From: Caulobacter sp. Root655
Lineage (GTDB): Bacteria; Pseudomonadota; Alphaproteobacteria; Caulobacterales; Caulobacteraceae
NCBI RefSeq assembly: GCF_001427665.1
Contig: NZ_LMHC01000023.1
Span: 109,012-173,011 of the forward strand
Reading direction: 5' to 3'
DNA length: 64,000 bases
The notes below the pieces were generated by a model. The model searched no databases and was not told the DNA's origin. It saw only the letters and a program-made list of their open reading frames with translations. Both the position numbers and the translations under genes were made by a program. Position 1 is the stretch's first letter; every line of letters begins with the position of its first letter. Shown here piece after piece: positions 8,394 through 16,336 of this stretch.

Positions 8394-10376
8394 ATGATGA
8401 CGTTGATCAAGGTCCGACCTCAGGCCGATCTCTTCCTGGACGCCCGGGGCCGACAGGTCATGCTCAGGGGCGTCAATCTCGGCGGCGACAGCAAGACGCC
8501 CTATCCGGACGGCGGGACCCAGTTCCCATCCGACTTCTCCGACCATCGCCAGGTCAGCTTTATCGGCCGGCCCTTTCCGCTGGAGGACGCCGAAGAGCAT
8601 CTCGCCCGGTTGGCGGGTTGGGGCTTCAACGTCGTCCGGCTGCTGACCACCTGGGAGGCCGTCGAGCACGCCGGGCCTGGTCTCTATGACGAGGCCTATC
8701 TCGACTATTTCGCCGAGGTCTGCCGACGGTGCGGCGCGCACGGCTTGCATGTCTTTGTCGACTTCCACCAGGACGTCTGGAGCCGGATGAGCGGCGGCGA
8801 CGGCGCGCCGGGCTGGACGTTCGAAGCCGTCGGCCTCGACTTCACCCGCTTCCCGGCCGCCGGCGCGGCGCATGTGATGCAGGCGAAATTCGACTACGCC
8901 GACCCCAGCGACCGCCAGGCGGCCTATCCTCAGATGAGCTGGGGCTCGAACTATCGCCTGCCGGCCAACGGGATCATGTGGACCCTGTTCTGGGGTGGAC
9001 GGACCTTCACCCCGGACTTCCGGGTCGACGGCGCGAACGTGCAGGATTTCCTGCAGGGGCGCTACCTCGGGGCGATCGACGCCGTCGCCCGCCGCCTCAA
9101 GGCCCTGCCCAACGTCCTGGGCTTCGACACCCTGAACGAACCGGGGCTCGGCTGGCTCGGCCAGGGCTTGAGCTATCGTCACCTCGCGCCGACGGCCCAG
9201 GATCCAACCCCGCCCCGGGTCGGACCAGCCCTTTCGCCGCTCGACAGCCTGGCCGTGGCGCGCGGGATCGCGACCACCGTTCCGCTCCTGGCGCGCAACG
9301 CCAACACCGGCGCGGCCGAACCGAGCGGCGAGACGACGGTCAATCCGGACGGCGTTTCGATCTGGACCAGGGGCGCCGAATGCCCCTTTGAACGCCACGG
9401 AATCTATCGGGTCGAGGGAGGACGTCCCGTCGCCGCCGCCGAGGACGTCTTCCGGCGGCATGCCGGTCGCGCGCTCGACATCCCCAATGACGCGTTCGGG
9501 CCGCTGTTTCGAAAGGTGGCCGAGACGACCCGCCGGCATGAACCCGATTGGGCGGTGTTCGCCGAGCTCGATCCGTTCGGGACCGCATTCGGACGAACCT
9601 TTCCCGATGACATGCCCGAGCGCTCGGTCAACGCCAGCCACTGGTACGACGTCGCCATCCTGTTCCAGAAGACGGTCGATCCGGACCCGACGCCGACTCC
9701 ATCGGAGACCCTGGCCGCGCCGGACCGTCGCCAGGATCGCTACCTGCGCCAGCTTTCGCACTACGCCACGCTGTCGCGACGGATCGTCGGCGGCGCGCCC
9801 ACCCTCATCGGAGAGTTCGGCATCCCGTTCGATCTCGACGAGGGCGAAGCCTACGCCCACTGGGCGAGCGGCCGGCGGGATCGTGCAATCTGGAGCCCGC
9901 ATGTCCGGGCGCTGAGCGCGATGTACGATGCCCTGGACGCCCTGCTGCTGCATGCGACGCAATGGAACTACACCGCCAGCAACCGCAACAGCCTGCGCGT
10001 CGGAGACGGCTGGAACCAGGAGGACCTGTCGATCTTCTCCGCCGATCAGCGCGACGCGCCGGAGGACCGGGACTCTGGTGGGCGCGCCGTCGAGGGCTTC
10101 TGCCGTCCGTTCGCCCGCGCCGTCCAGGGTCGGATCGGCGGCATGGGCTTTCAACGGGAACAGCGCGCCTTTCATCTGCGGTTCGACGCCGACCCCACGA
10201 TCGACGCTCCGACAGAGATCTACGCGCCGAGGGTCCAGTACCCAGCCGGCTTCGACGTCCTTGCCAAAGGCGCTCGCGTTCGCCTGGAATCGCAGCCGAC
10301 GGGCCAACGTCTCCTTGTCCACGCACTGGAGCCCGGTTGCGTTGACCTGATGCTGAAGCCGTCGAGCCGCCCCTGA
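8394..10376 (+). CDS. GH5 glycoside hydrolase, endoglycoceramidase/sterylglucosidase-like
   Basis: Retaining beta-glycosidase of 660 residues with a GH5 (beta/alpha)8 barrel. The N-terminal strand LDARGRQVMLRGVNLGGDSK, the segment HVFVDFHQDVWSR, the acid/base glutamate in FDTLNEPG (about residue 246) and the nucleophile glutamate in LIGEFGIPF (about residue 475) are all present. The DFHQDVWS motif, the large insertions and the C-terminal beta domain (about 570-655) match bacterial endoglycoceramidase and EGCrP2/sterylglucosidase relatives rather than cellulases. No signal peptide is seen, so it probably acts in the cytoplasm on an imported glycoside. The ATG directly follows the stop of PhyH 3. 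Aglycone and sugar are unknown. Confidence 0.85.
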   Translation: MMTLIKVRPQADLFLDARGRQVMLRGVNLGGDSKTPYPDGGTQFPSDFSDHRQVSFIGRPFPLEDAEEHLARLAGWGFNVVRLLTTWEAVEHAGPGLYDEAYLDYFAEVCRRCGAHGLHVFVDFHQDVWSRMSGGDGAPGWTFEAVGLDFTRFPAAGAAHVMQAKFDYADPSDRQAAYPQMSWGSNYRLPANGIMWTLFWGGRTFTPDFRVDGANVQDFLQGRYLGAIDAVARRLKALPNVLGFDTLNEPGLGWLGQGLSYRHLAPTAQDPTPPRVGPALSPLDSLAVARGIATTVPLLARNANTGAAEPSGETTVNPDGVSIWTRGAECPFERHGIYRVEGGRPVAAAEDVFRRHAGRALDIPNDAFGPLFRKVAETTRRHEPDWAVFAELDPFGTAFGRTFPDDMPERSVNASHWYDVAILFQKTVDPDPTPTPSETLAAPDRRQDRYLRQLSHYATLSRRIVGGAPTLIGEFGIPFDLDEGEAYAHWASGRRDRAIWSPHVRALSAMYDALDALLLHATQWNYTASNRNSLRVGDGWNQEDLSIFSADQRDAPEDRDSGGRAVEGFCRPFARAVQGRIGGMGFQREQRAFHLRFDADPTIDAPTEIYAPRVQYPAGFDVLAKGARVRLESQPTGQRLLVHALEPGCVDLMLKPSSRP

Positions 10377-10392
10377 TCCGATCGGCGGGTGG

Positions 10393-10766
10393 CGGACGAT
10401 CGCTTGGAAATTGGCCAAGGCGCGCGGCGTTATCGGTTGGGCGGCGATCAGGCGCAGGACGCCGCTGTCCCGCTCCCCGGTAAGCCGCGTCGCGCTGAAT
10501 GCGATCAACCCGAGGGGCGCCAGGAAAACCAGAACGAACGCCAGGTCGAACGAACCCAGCGTCAACGCGCGCGAGTTTCCCGGATCGTAGGCCGCGTCCG
10601 GAAAGATCGCGTTGAAGTCGACGCGGATCTGGTGGGGCTGAAGGTCGGACTGGCCCGCGGCCAGCGCCGCCAACGGGGTCGGTGGCTTAACCGCGTGCGT
10701 CACCAGGAAGTAGGTCATGTAGCCGAACGCGTCGGTACACCACACGACCCGGGGAAAGCGGCCAGG
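10393..10766 (-). pseudogene. ABC-2 permease (DUF3526-like) remnant
   Basis: On the minus strand this gene-free gap encodes a fragment resembling the large periplasmic loop and following membrane segment of ABC-2 permeases of the DUF3526 type: PPTPLAALAAGQSDLQPHQI, then GSFDLAFVLVFLAPLGLIAF, then TRLTGERDSGVLRLIAAQPI. Both ends are missing. Similarity stops near 10393, just after the GH5 stop, and at about 10766 upstream of the decarboxylase gene; no start, N-terminal helix or C-terminal helices are present. The partner ATPase is absent. This is a decayed gene left by a rearrangement that set the GH5 cluster beside the decarboxylase gene. Confidence 0.6.
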
Positions 10767-10894
10767 CGAAGTTTCATGCGGCCTCTCGCTTTACGCAGGA
10801 GCAATGCCATAATACAACTAAAGGAAGTTTTGTCAGCTGATACACGAATGAAGAGCTTCGCCTCCCAACGCTGCATCCCCACTGGAGAAAGACT

Positions 10895-12034
10895 ATGAGC
10901 AAATGGCATCCCGTGGTCGCGAAGCTGCAAAAGCTGATCAAGGATAACGGCTGGGAGGCGCGCTTCGAGAAAGCCGTCGCCCAGGCCCGGGCCTGGAACA
11001 TCCCCGAGTTGGCCGACCTGAAGGACCTCGAGAGCTACTACGTCTACATCAACGACTTTCTGCGTTGGGTCCCGAGCGAGAACGAGCCGGGCCGCGAGGT
11101 CTACAACAAGCTCTGCAAGTTCTATTTCGTGTTGGACCAGGAGGCGGTGATCGGCCTGCAGAACAAGGTCGTCCCGCACGACAAGGCCCCGCCCCTGACG
11201 CCGCTGTCGGCCTGGCTGGTCGACTATGCCGACGCCCTGGGCGCTTTCCTCGATACGCCGGAATCCCTGACGCCGGCCTCGCTGGAGACCTTCCGCAAGT
11301 CGCCCAACTACAATCTGGACGACTACATCGAGCCACACGGCGGCTGGAAGAGCTTCAACCAGTTCTTCGCCCGCAACTTCAAGCCGGGCTACCGGCCCGT
11401 CGCGGCCATTGCCGACCAGAGGATCGTGGTCTCGCCCGCCGACTCCACCTTCGCCGGCCAGTGGGAAATTCGCTCGGATTCCCACGTGACGGTGAAGAAC
11501 CTGCATTGGAAGATCGAGGAGCTGATGGAGGGCAGCCCCTACAAGGACCGCTTCAAGAACGGCCTCTTCATGCATGCGTTCCTGGGGCCGAACGATTACC
11601 ACCGGCAGCACGCCCCCGTCGGCGGCACGGTGCTGGAGGCCCGCGTCATACCTGGCCAAGTCTATCTGGCGGTCGTGGCCGAGCCGGTCGGTGATGACGA
11701 GAACGGCGCGCACAAGTTGAAGCCGCTGCGCGCTTTCGACGCCCCCGATGCGGCCGGCTACCAGTTCGCCCAGGCCCGCGGTCTGATCGTGCTGGACACC
11801 CCAATCGGCTTGGTCGCCGTGCTGCCGATCGGCATGTGCCAGGTCTCGTCGGTCATCCTGACCGCCGAGGTCGGCGTCACCGTCCGCAAGGGCGAAGAGC
11901 TCGCCTACTTCCAGTTCGGCGGCTCGGACATCATCGTCCTGTTCGAGGCCAAGAGTAACGTCAGCTTCACCGCCCAACCCAACGTCCACTACAAGATCGG
12001 CACGAAGATCGCGGACGCTTATCCGGCGGTATAG
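10895..12034 (+). CDS. Phosphatidylserine decarboxylase-like protein
   Basis: A 379-residue member of the pyruvoyl-dependent phosphatidylserine decarboxylase family. It has an N-terminal helical region (1-110), then the decarboxylase core with FNQFFARNFKPG, the substrate-loop segment FLGPNDYHRQHAPVGG, and the self-processing region GEELAYFQFGGSDIIVLF near S344. In classical enzymes an LGST or GGST motif is cut to form the pyruvoyl group; here it is GGSD, keeping the serine but changing the next residue, as in some soluble or fungal relatives. No membrane segment is visible, so the substrate may be a small amino acid rather than phosphatidylserine. GGAGAAAGACT precedes the ATG. Confidence 0.82.
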   Translation: MSKWHPVVAKLQKLIKDNGWEARFEKAVAQARAWNIPELADLKDLESYYVYINDFLRWVPSENEPGREVYNKLCKFYFVLDQEAVIGLQNKVVPHDKAPPLTPLSAWLVDYADALGAFLDTPESLTPASLETFRKSPNYNLDDYIEPHGGWKSFNQFFARNFKPGYRPVAAIADQRIVVSPADSTFAGQWEIRSDSHVTVKNLHWKIEELMEGSPYKDRFKNGLFMHAFLGPNDYHRQHAPVGGTVLEARVIPGQVYLAVVAEPVGDDENGAHKLKPLRAFDAPDAAGYQFAQARGLIVLDTPIGLVAVLPIGMCQVSSVILTAEVGVTVRKGEELAYFQFGGSDIIVLFEAKSNVSFTAQPNVHYKIGTKIADAYPAV

Positions 12035-12145
12035 GGCGGCGCGCGGCGGGACGGCCGGCGGCGCTCTCCACAGGATCGACCGGGTTCAATCATCAGACGC
12101 CGCGGTTTTGAGAGTGGCGCGCGGCTGAGCAGGCAAAAAGAAAGG

Positions 12146-12176
12146 GACCGGTGTGACCCTGAAGTCCACACCGGTC
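12146..12176 (-). terminator. Intrinsic terminator of the TonB receptor gene
   Basis: GACCGGTGTG (12146-12155) pairs with CACACCGGTC (12167-12176). On the minus strand the stem is followed by CCTTTCTTTTT, a good U-tract. It lies downstream of the receptor gene that ends at 12244. Confidence 0.75.
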
Positions 12177-12181
12177 AGGAA

Positions 12182-12236
12182 GGTTTGCCAGCGGGGGACG
12201 CTGGCAAACCATGGGTCCGCGAGAGGGAGCTCTCGC
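12182..12236. repeat. Two further perfect stem-loops in the convergent interval
   Basis: GGTTTGCCAGCG (12182-12193) pairs with its complement at 12199-12210, and GCGAGAG (12219-12225) with CTCTCGC (12230-12236). With the terminator at 12146 this makes three stem-loops in a row between the decarboxylase gene and the receptor stop codon. They may block read-through from either side or protect the receptor mRNA 3' end. Confidence 0.6.
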
Positions 12237-12243
12237 TGACAGA

Positions 12244-15108
12244 CTAGAACTTGCCGCGCACGCCGAACTTGATCGTTCGGCCGTCATACTTGGCGTAGTC
12301 GAGGCGGGTCTTCTTGCCGTTACCGTAGCGACCCGCGACGTCTTCGAAGTAGTCGAAGCCCAACGTGTTGGTCAGGTTCAGGACATCGAGACGCAGTTCA
12401 AGGGCGTCGCTGATCTTGTAGCTGACGTTGCCGTCAAGGTAGCCCGCCCCAGCATGCCAGCGCTCCAGATCCGAACCATCCGGGTTGGTGTCGATGATGT
12501 TCCGAGCCTTGTAGTTGTAGGTCAGTCGCGCGCCCAGCGGGCCCTTTTCGTAGTAACCGGTCAGGCTGTACGAATATTTCGGGATGCGGTTGACCATGTC
12601 GATCGACCCGTCCTGCTTACGATACTTCAGATCGCTGCTCTTCGAGTTGACCTTGGTGTAGCTGGCCAGGGCGCCAAAACCGTCCCACGGCGCAGGCAGG
12701 AAATCAAACGACTGCTGATAGGCGAACTCGAGACCGTCGAGATTCACCGTGCCGCCATTGATGAAGGTATCGACATCGATGGGGAGGTTGGGGTCGACAT
12801 GCCCGTTCTGGGTCTGCCAGATGATGGCCAGCGACTGGTCGGGAAGGCCGAGGCTGGAAAACGGCACGACCGAACGCTGAGCGATCGTCGTATCCTCCAG
12901 CTTCTTCTTGAAGTAACCCGCGCTCAGAATGCCGCCGCGCCCGAAGTACCACTCCACCGTCGTATCCCAGTTCGTCGAGACTTCCGGCTTCAGGTCTGGG
13001 TTACCCGAGGTCGCATAGGTGTTGTAGATATTGGGAATGACCGTCTGAGCAGCGATCCGCGACAACGAGGCTCGCGTGATGGTCTTGCCCCAGGAACCAC
13101 GCCAGACCAAATTGGGGATCACGTCGTAAGCGAAGCTGACCGAAGGCAGGGTGTTGTTGTAGCTGCTCTCTTCGGTATTGGGCTGATAGGCGCCGCCGGT
13201 CCCCGTCTTCTTGAAGTTGTCGATGGTCATGTCGGTTTGCGAATAACGCACGCCGGCATTGATACGCAGTTCGCGGTCAAGAACCTGCCCGCTGAAATCC
13301 GACTGGATAAAGGCGGTGCTGACCTGTTCGTCGGCCGTAAAGCTGCTGGAGAGATCGATCGGCGAGGCCATGGCGGCGCCGACAGGATCAAGCACGCTGA
13401 CCATATAGTCGCGCGAGAAAGTGGCCCATTGCTGCGGGTAGTTGTCGCCGATGACGAGGTTATCGAGCGGCACGTGATGCAGCATCGAGGCGCGCAGCCC
13501 CGCGGCGCCGATCGCGGCCAGGCGGGCTTGAACGATCGAGGTTCCGTTACGCTTGGTCTTTTGCTTGGTCGTATCGACGTATGACAGGCCAGCCTTCAGG
13601 TGACCCTTCCAGTCGCCAAGCCCGTAGTCCCAGTCGGCCACCAGCTTGGCGACCCGCTCTGTATCGACCTCGCGATTCCAGTCCACGGCCGTGCTGAAAT
13701 CTTCGAAATTGGCCGGGTTGGTAAAGTCGACGCCCGGCGCGGAGAGCCCCGGATAGACGCGGTCATTGCCCCAGTCGAGGGTGGAGGTCACGCCGTAGAT
13801 GTTCGAGACGATCCGCTTGTTGTTATAGAACGCCCGGCTGTCCGAAGCCGCGAGCTGGCCAGTCAGTCTCAATGAATCGTTGACTTGGTACTTGGCGTTG
13901 AGGCCGCCGTACCCAAACTTCGTCTCGGCGTTGTAGTAGTAGCTCTCGCCCAGATAAGACGTGTTCCCGAACGTTCCCTGGAGCAGATTGCCGTCGACGA
14001 TGCTGACGTTGATGGGCACGAGGCCGTTGTGACCAGAGGTTCCCGGACGGGCGGCCACATTGGTGGTGGCCGAGTTGCGGATCGGCAGGCCGAAGGTGAA
14101 CTCGTCACGCGAGTCTTGCAGATGCGACAGCAGCGTGTCGAAGCTCACGTCCAGCTTGTCGTTCTTGTACTGGAGCGAAGACACCAGGCCGTCGCGATCA
14201 CGCGTGTTCTCGGCGCCGTAGTAGCGGTAGAAACGCGACAGATAGGCGTTGTCGATCGCCGTTCGATTGCCAAGCATGCCCGCGGCCCGCGGATCAGCCC
14301 AGTCCAGCGCCATGTTGAAGGGACCATTGCGCATGGTCGGCGGCGTCTTGGTGTCGACGGGGACGGGGTGGCCAGCCAGATAGTTGCTGTTATAGCCGCC
14401 CGTCGCCTCGAAACCCGACTTCATGTTGACGCTGGTCGAGTGGGCGACACCGATCAGGAAGCCCCAATTGTTCCAGGTCTTGGAGAACAGCCCAAAGACG
14501 TTCGGGTCCATCTTCTTGGACGCCGTGTTGTAGGAGGCCACCGCGTTGAAGCGCAGAACCTGGCCGCCGGCGCCGTCGAACGGCCTTGGCGTCTGCAGAT
14601 CGACCACGCCGCCGACGCCGCCTTCTTCAAGTTCAGCCAAGGGCGTCTTGTAAAAGTCCACGCGGCCGAACAGCTCGGAAGCAAAGACGTCGTAGTTGAA
14701 GTCGCGCGAAGAGCCGCCGACGTTGGTCGAGGAGGTCGTATGGACCGGAGCGCCGTTGAGGGTCGTCACCGTATATTCGGGACCAAGGCCCCGGATGGCG
14801 ATGCGCTGGCCTTCGTTGGAAGCGCCATCGCGGCTCATGTAAATTCCGGGGATGCGCTGCAGGGCTTCGGCGACGTTAGCCTCGGGGAATTTGCCGATGT
14901 CTTCGGCGACGATCGAGTCTCGGACGGCGATCGCGTCGCGCTTCAGGGTCAGCGCCTTCTCCAGCGAGGAGCGGAAGCCGGTCACCACAACCTCTTCGAC
15001 GGTGTCGGTGGCGGTGGCAGCTGGCGTCGCCGCGTCCTGGGCCCAGGCCGCGGTGACCCCGCCCATTCCCATGGTCAAAATCGTCGTCAGCAGAAGCTTC
15101 TTCTTCAC
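12244..15108 (-). CDS. TonB-dependent receptor (Caulobacter-type, large)
   Basis: Outer-membrane receptor of 954 residues, the long form typical of Caulobacter. The signal peptide is KKKLLLTTILTMGMGGVTAAWA-Q, and the TonB-box/plug start EEVVVTGFRSSLEKALTLKRD is the hallmark of this subfamily. The plug continues with EDIGKFPEANVAEALQRIPG and IRGLGPEY; the barrel ends in FGVRGKF. A GTG start at 15108 is chosen because GGGGAGGAAAGACATC stands directly before it; upstream ATGs lack a ribosome site. It is flanked by an IclR regulator, GH105 and KduI genes, so pectin or rhamnogalacturonan fragments are the likely cargo. It ends in a clear terminator. Confidence 0.92.
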   Translation of the reverse strand: MKKKLLLTTILTMGMGGVTAAWAQDAATPAATATDTVEEVVVTGFRSSLEKALTLKRDAIAVRDSIVAEDIGKFPEANVAEALQRIPGIYMSRDGASNEGQRIAIRGLGPEYTVTTLNGAPVHTTSSTNVGGSSRDFNYDVFASELFGRVDFYKTPLAELEEGGVGGVVDLQTPRPFDGAGGQVLRFNAVASYNTASKKMDPNVFGLFSKTWNNWGFLIGVAHSTSVNMKSGFEATGGYNSNYLAGHPVPVDTKTPPTMRNGPFNMALDWADPRAAGMLGNRTAIDNAYLSRFYRYYGAENTRDRDGLVSSLQYKNDKLDVSFDTLLSHLQDSRDEFTFGLPIRNSATTNVAARPGTSGHNGLVPINVSIVDGNLLQGTFGNTSYLGESYYYNAETKFGYGGLNAKYQVNDSLRLTGQLAASDSRAFYNNKRIVSNIYGVTSTLDWGNDRVYPGLSAPGVDFTNPANFEDFSTAVDWNREVDTERVAKLVADWDYGLGDWKGHLKAGLSYVDTTKQKTKRNGTSIVQARLAAIGAAGLRASMLHHVPLDNLVIGDNYPQQWATFSRDYMVSVLDPVGAAMASPIDLSSSFTADEQVSTAFIQSDFSGQVLDRELRINAGVRYSQTDMTIDNFKKTGTGGAYQPNTEESSYNNTLPSVSFAYDVIPNLVWRGSWGKTITRASLSRIAAQTVIPNIYNTYATSGNPDLKPEVSTNWDTTVEWYFGRGGILSAGYFKKKLEDTTIAQRSVVPFSSLGLPDQSLAIIWQTQNGHVDPNLPIDVDTFINGGTVNLDGLEFAYQQSFDFLPAPWDGFGALASYTKVNSKSSDLKYRKQDGSIDMVNRIPKYSYSLTGYYEKGPLGARLTYNYKARNIIDTNPDGSDLERWHAGAGYLDGNVSYKISDALELRLDVLNLTNTLGFDYFEDVAGRYGNGKKTRLDYAKYDGRTIKFGVRGKF

Positions 15109-15438
15109 GATGTCTTTCCTCCCCATTGCGGTCTTGCCGCGCAGCACTCGCCCGCTCGCCTTGCGTTGGAGCAAAGCGGCGGCCGACGAACAAAAGGCGG
15201 TCTGCCGGCGTCAGGAGGCGCGTGACGTACGCGAACTTGTTTCCTCACCCCGGACGCCGAGCGCCTCTGGATCTTCTGTCACGCATATCGACACAAGCAC
15301 GCAGCTATGGGAACGGCATTTGTAGTATTTTTCAGCCAAACCGCGTTCGGACGCGCAGAGCGTTGCGTTGGCGCAACACTGCTCCGTGGACTATCGTTCA
15401 AAACTGGAACGCAAGCGGCCGCCAGGCCGCGCCCTGCC
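15109..15438. other. Regulatory interval between TonB receptor and IclR genes
   Basis: About 330 bases without a gene. It holds the receptor's 5' leader and promoter, an AT-rich patch near 15310-15340 (TTGTAGTATTTTTC), and at 15390-15415 an element also found before kduI. No small reading frame with a ribosome site was found. Confidence 0.6.
15390..15415 (+). promoter_or_regulatory. Element shared with the kduI promoter, candidate IclR operator
   Basis: Begins ACTAT and ends with CAAAACTGGAACGCAAG. The kduI copy (19905-19931) also begins ACTAT and ends CAAAATTGAAACGCAAG, in the same orientation relative to its gene. The core CGTTC-N7-GAACG is an inverted repeat. Shared by two operons of one pectin locus; regulator assignment is inference. 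Confidence 0.5.
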
Positions 15439-16245
15439 CTATCGGTAGCCGAACTCAGCGCTGATCTTGGCGGTGGCTTCCTTGACGTAGGCGGTCACGG
15501 TTTCGATTCGCGCGTCGTCCATGTACTGGGCGATCGACGAGACCGAGACCGCCGCGACGATCTTGCCGCTCATGTCGCGGATCGGGGCGGCCACGCAGCG
15601 GATGTGATCTTCGTTCTCGTCCAGATCCAGGGCCGCGCCCTTGGCGCGATAGGCCCGCATCACCTCCAGCCATTGGCGAAGGTCGTAACGATAGCGGGGA
15701 AAGATCGCCGCCTCGCGCAGGAAGACCTCGCGCCAGACGTCTTCGCTTTCATCAAGCAGCAGAGCCTTGCCAAGCCCTGTGTGGCGCAAAGGTTGACGCT
15801 CGCCGACCACGCAGCGCACCTCGATGCGGCGCGAGCCGGGAATCTTGTCGATATAGTGCACCTGGTCGCGCTCCAGAACGCCCAGGTTCACGGTGTCGCC
15901 GGTGTCGATCGACAGCTGGCGCAGATGCTCGCGGCTGACGCGGGTCAGGGTGATCTGCTGGGAGGCGGCGTAGCCGAGCTCCAGCAGCTTGGTGCCCAGC
16001 GCATAGCCTTCGCGGGCGTTGAAGGACAAAAAGCCGGCCTCCACCAGGGTCGAAGCCAGGCGGTGGACGGTGGTCTTGTTCAGCTGCAGCGCCTTGGCCA
16101 TCTGGCCCAGGGTCGCATCGCCCTTGGCCACGCGACTGAGCACCTCCAACCCCTTGAACAGGGTCAGCGCTCCGGCGCTGGTGCGCGGAGAAGAGGAATG
16201 ATCCCCTTCATCATCATCAACAGCGATGTCGACGGACTGGGACAT
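15439..16245 (-). CDS. IclR-family transcriptional regulator (KdgR-like role)
   Basis: A 268-residue regulator. The winged helix-turn-helix is at about residues 25-85 (LEVLSRVAKGDATLGQMAKAL, then LNKTTVHRLASTLVEAGFL). The effector domain follows (DTVNLGVLERDQVHYIDKI, RQPLRHTGLGKALL, and GKIVAAVSVSSIAQYM). This matches IclR/KdgR proteins, which repress pectin-catabolic genes until a ketodeoxyuronate binds. It sits inside a GH105/KduI/DUF2264/TonB receptor group, which supports that role. A sequence at 16301-16317, upstream of its start, resembles the shared element and may give autoregulation. Confidence 0.88.
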   Translation of the reverse strand: MSQSVDIAVDDDEGDHSSSPRTSAGALTLFKGLEVLSRVAKGDATLGQMAKALQLNKTTVHRLASTLVEAGFLSFNAREGYALGTKLLELGYAASQQITLTRVSREHLRQLSIDTGDTVNLGVLERDQVHYIDKIPGSRRIEVRCVVGERQPLRHTGLGKALLLDESEDVWREVFLREAAIFPRYRYDLRQWLEVMRAYRAKGAALDLDENEDHIRCVAAPIRDMSGKIVAAVSVSSIAQYMDDARIETVTAYVKEATAKISAEFGYR

Positions 16246-16300
16246 CTAAGGCAACTCTCGCCATGGCGCGACGCGCCGTTCCGGTATTTGATACGCTTCG

Positions 16301-16317
16301 GCGTTCCTTTTGAAAAC
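16301..16317 (-). promoter_or_regulatory. Possible autoregulatory IclR site
   Basis: On the minus strand this reads GTTTTCAAAAGGAACGC, close to the TTCAAAACTGGAACGC core of the shared element but two bases shorter. It lies 56 bases upstream of the IclR start. The match is weaker than between the other two copies. Confidence 0.3.
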
Positions 16318-16336
16318 CCCAGCCCCTCGCCAAGCC

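Noticed and set aside
7815..10745. Minus-strand frame of 976 codons across the GH5 gene
   Set aside because: Only the first ~115 codons (the permease remnant) resemble a protein family. The rest is antisense to GH5 and PhyH 3.
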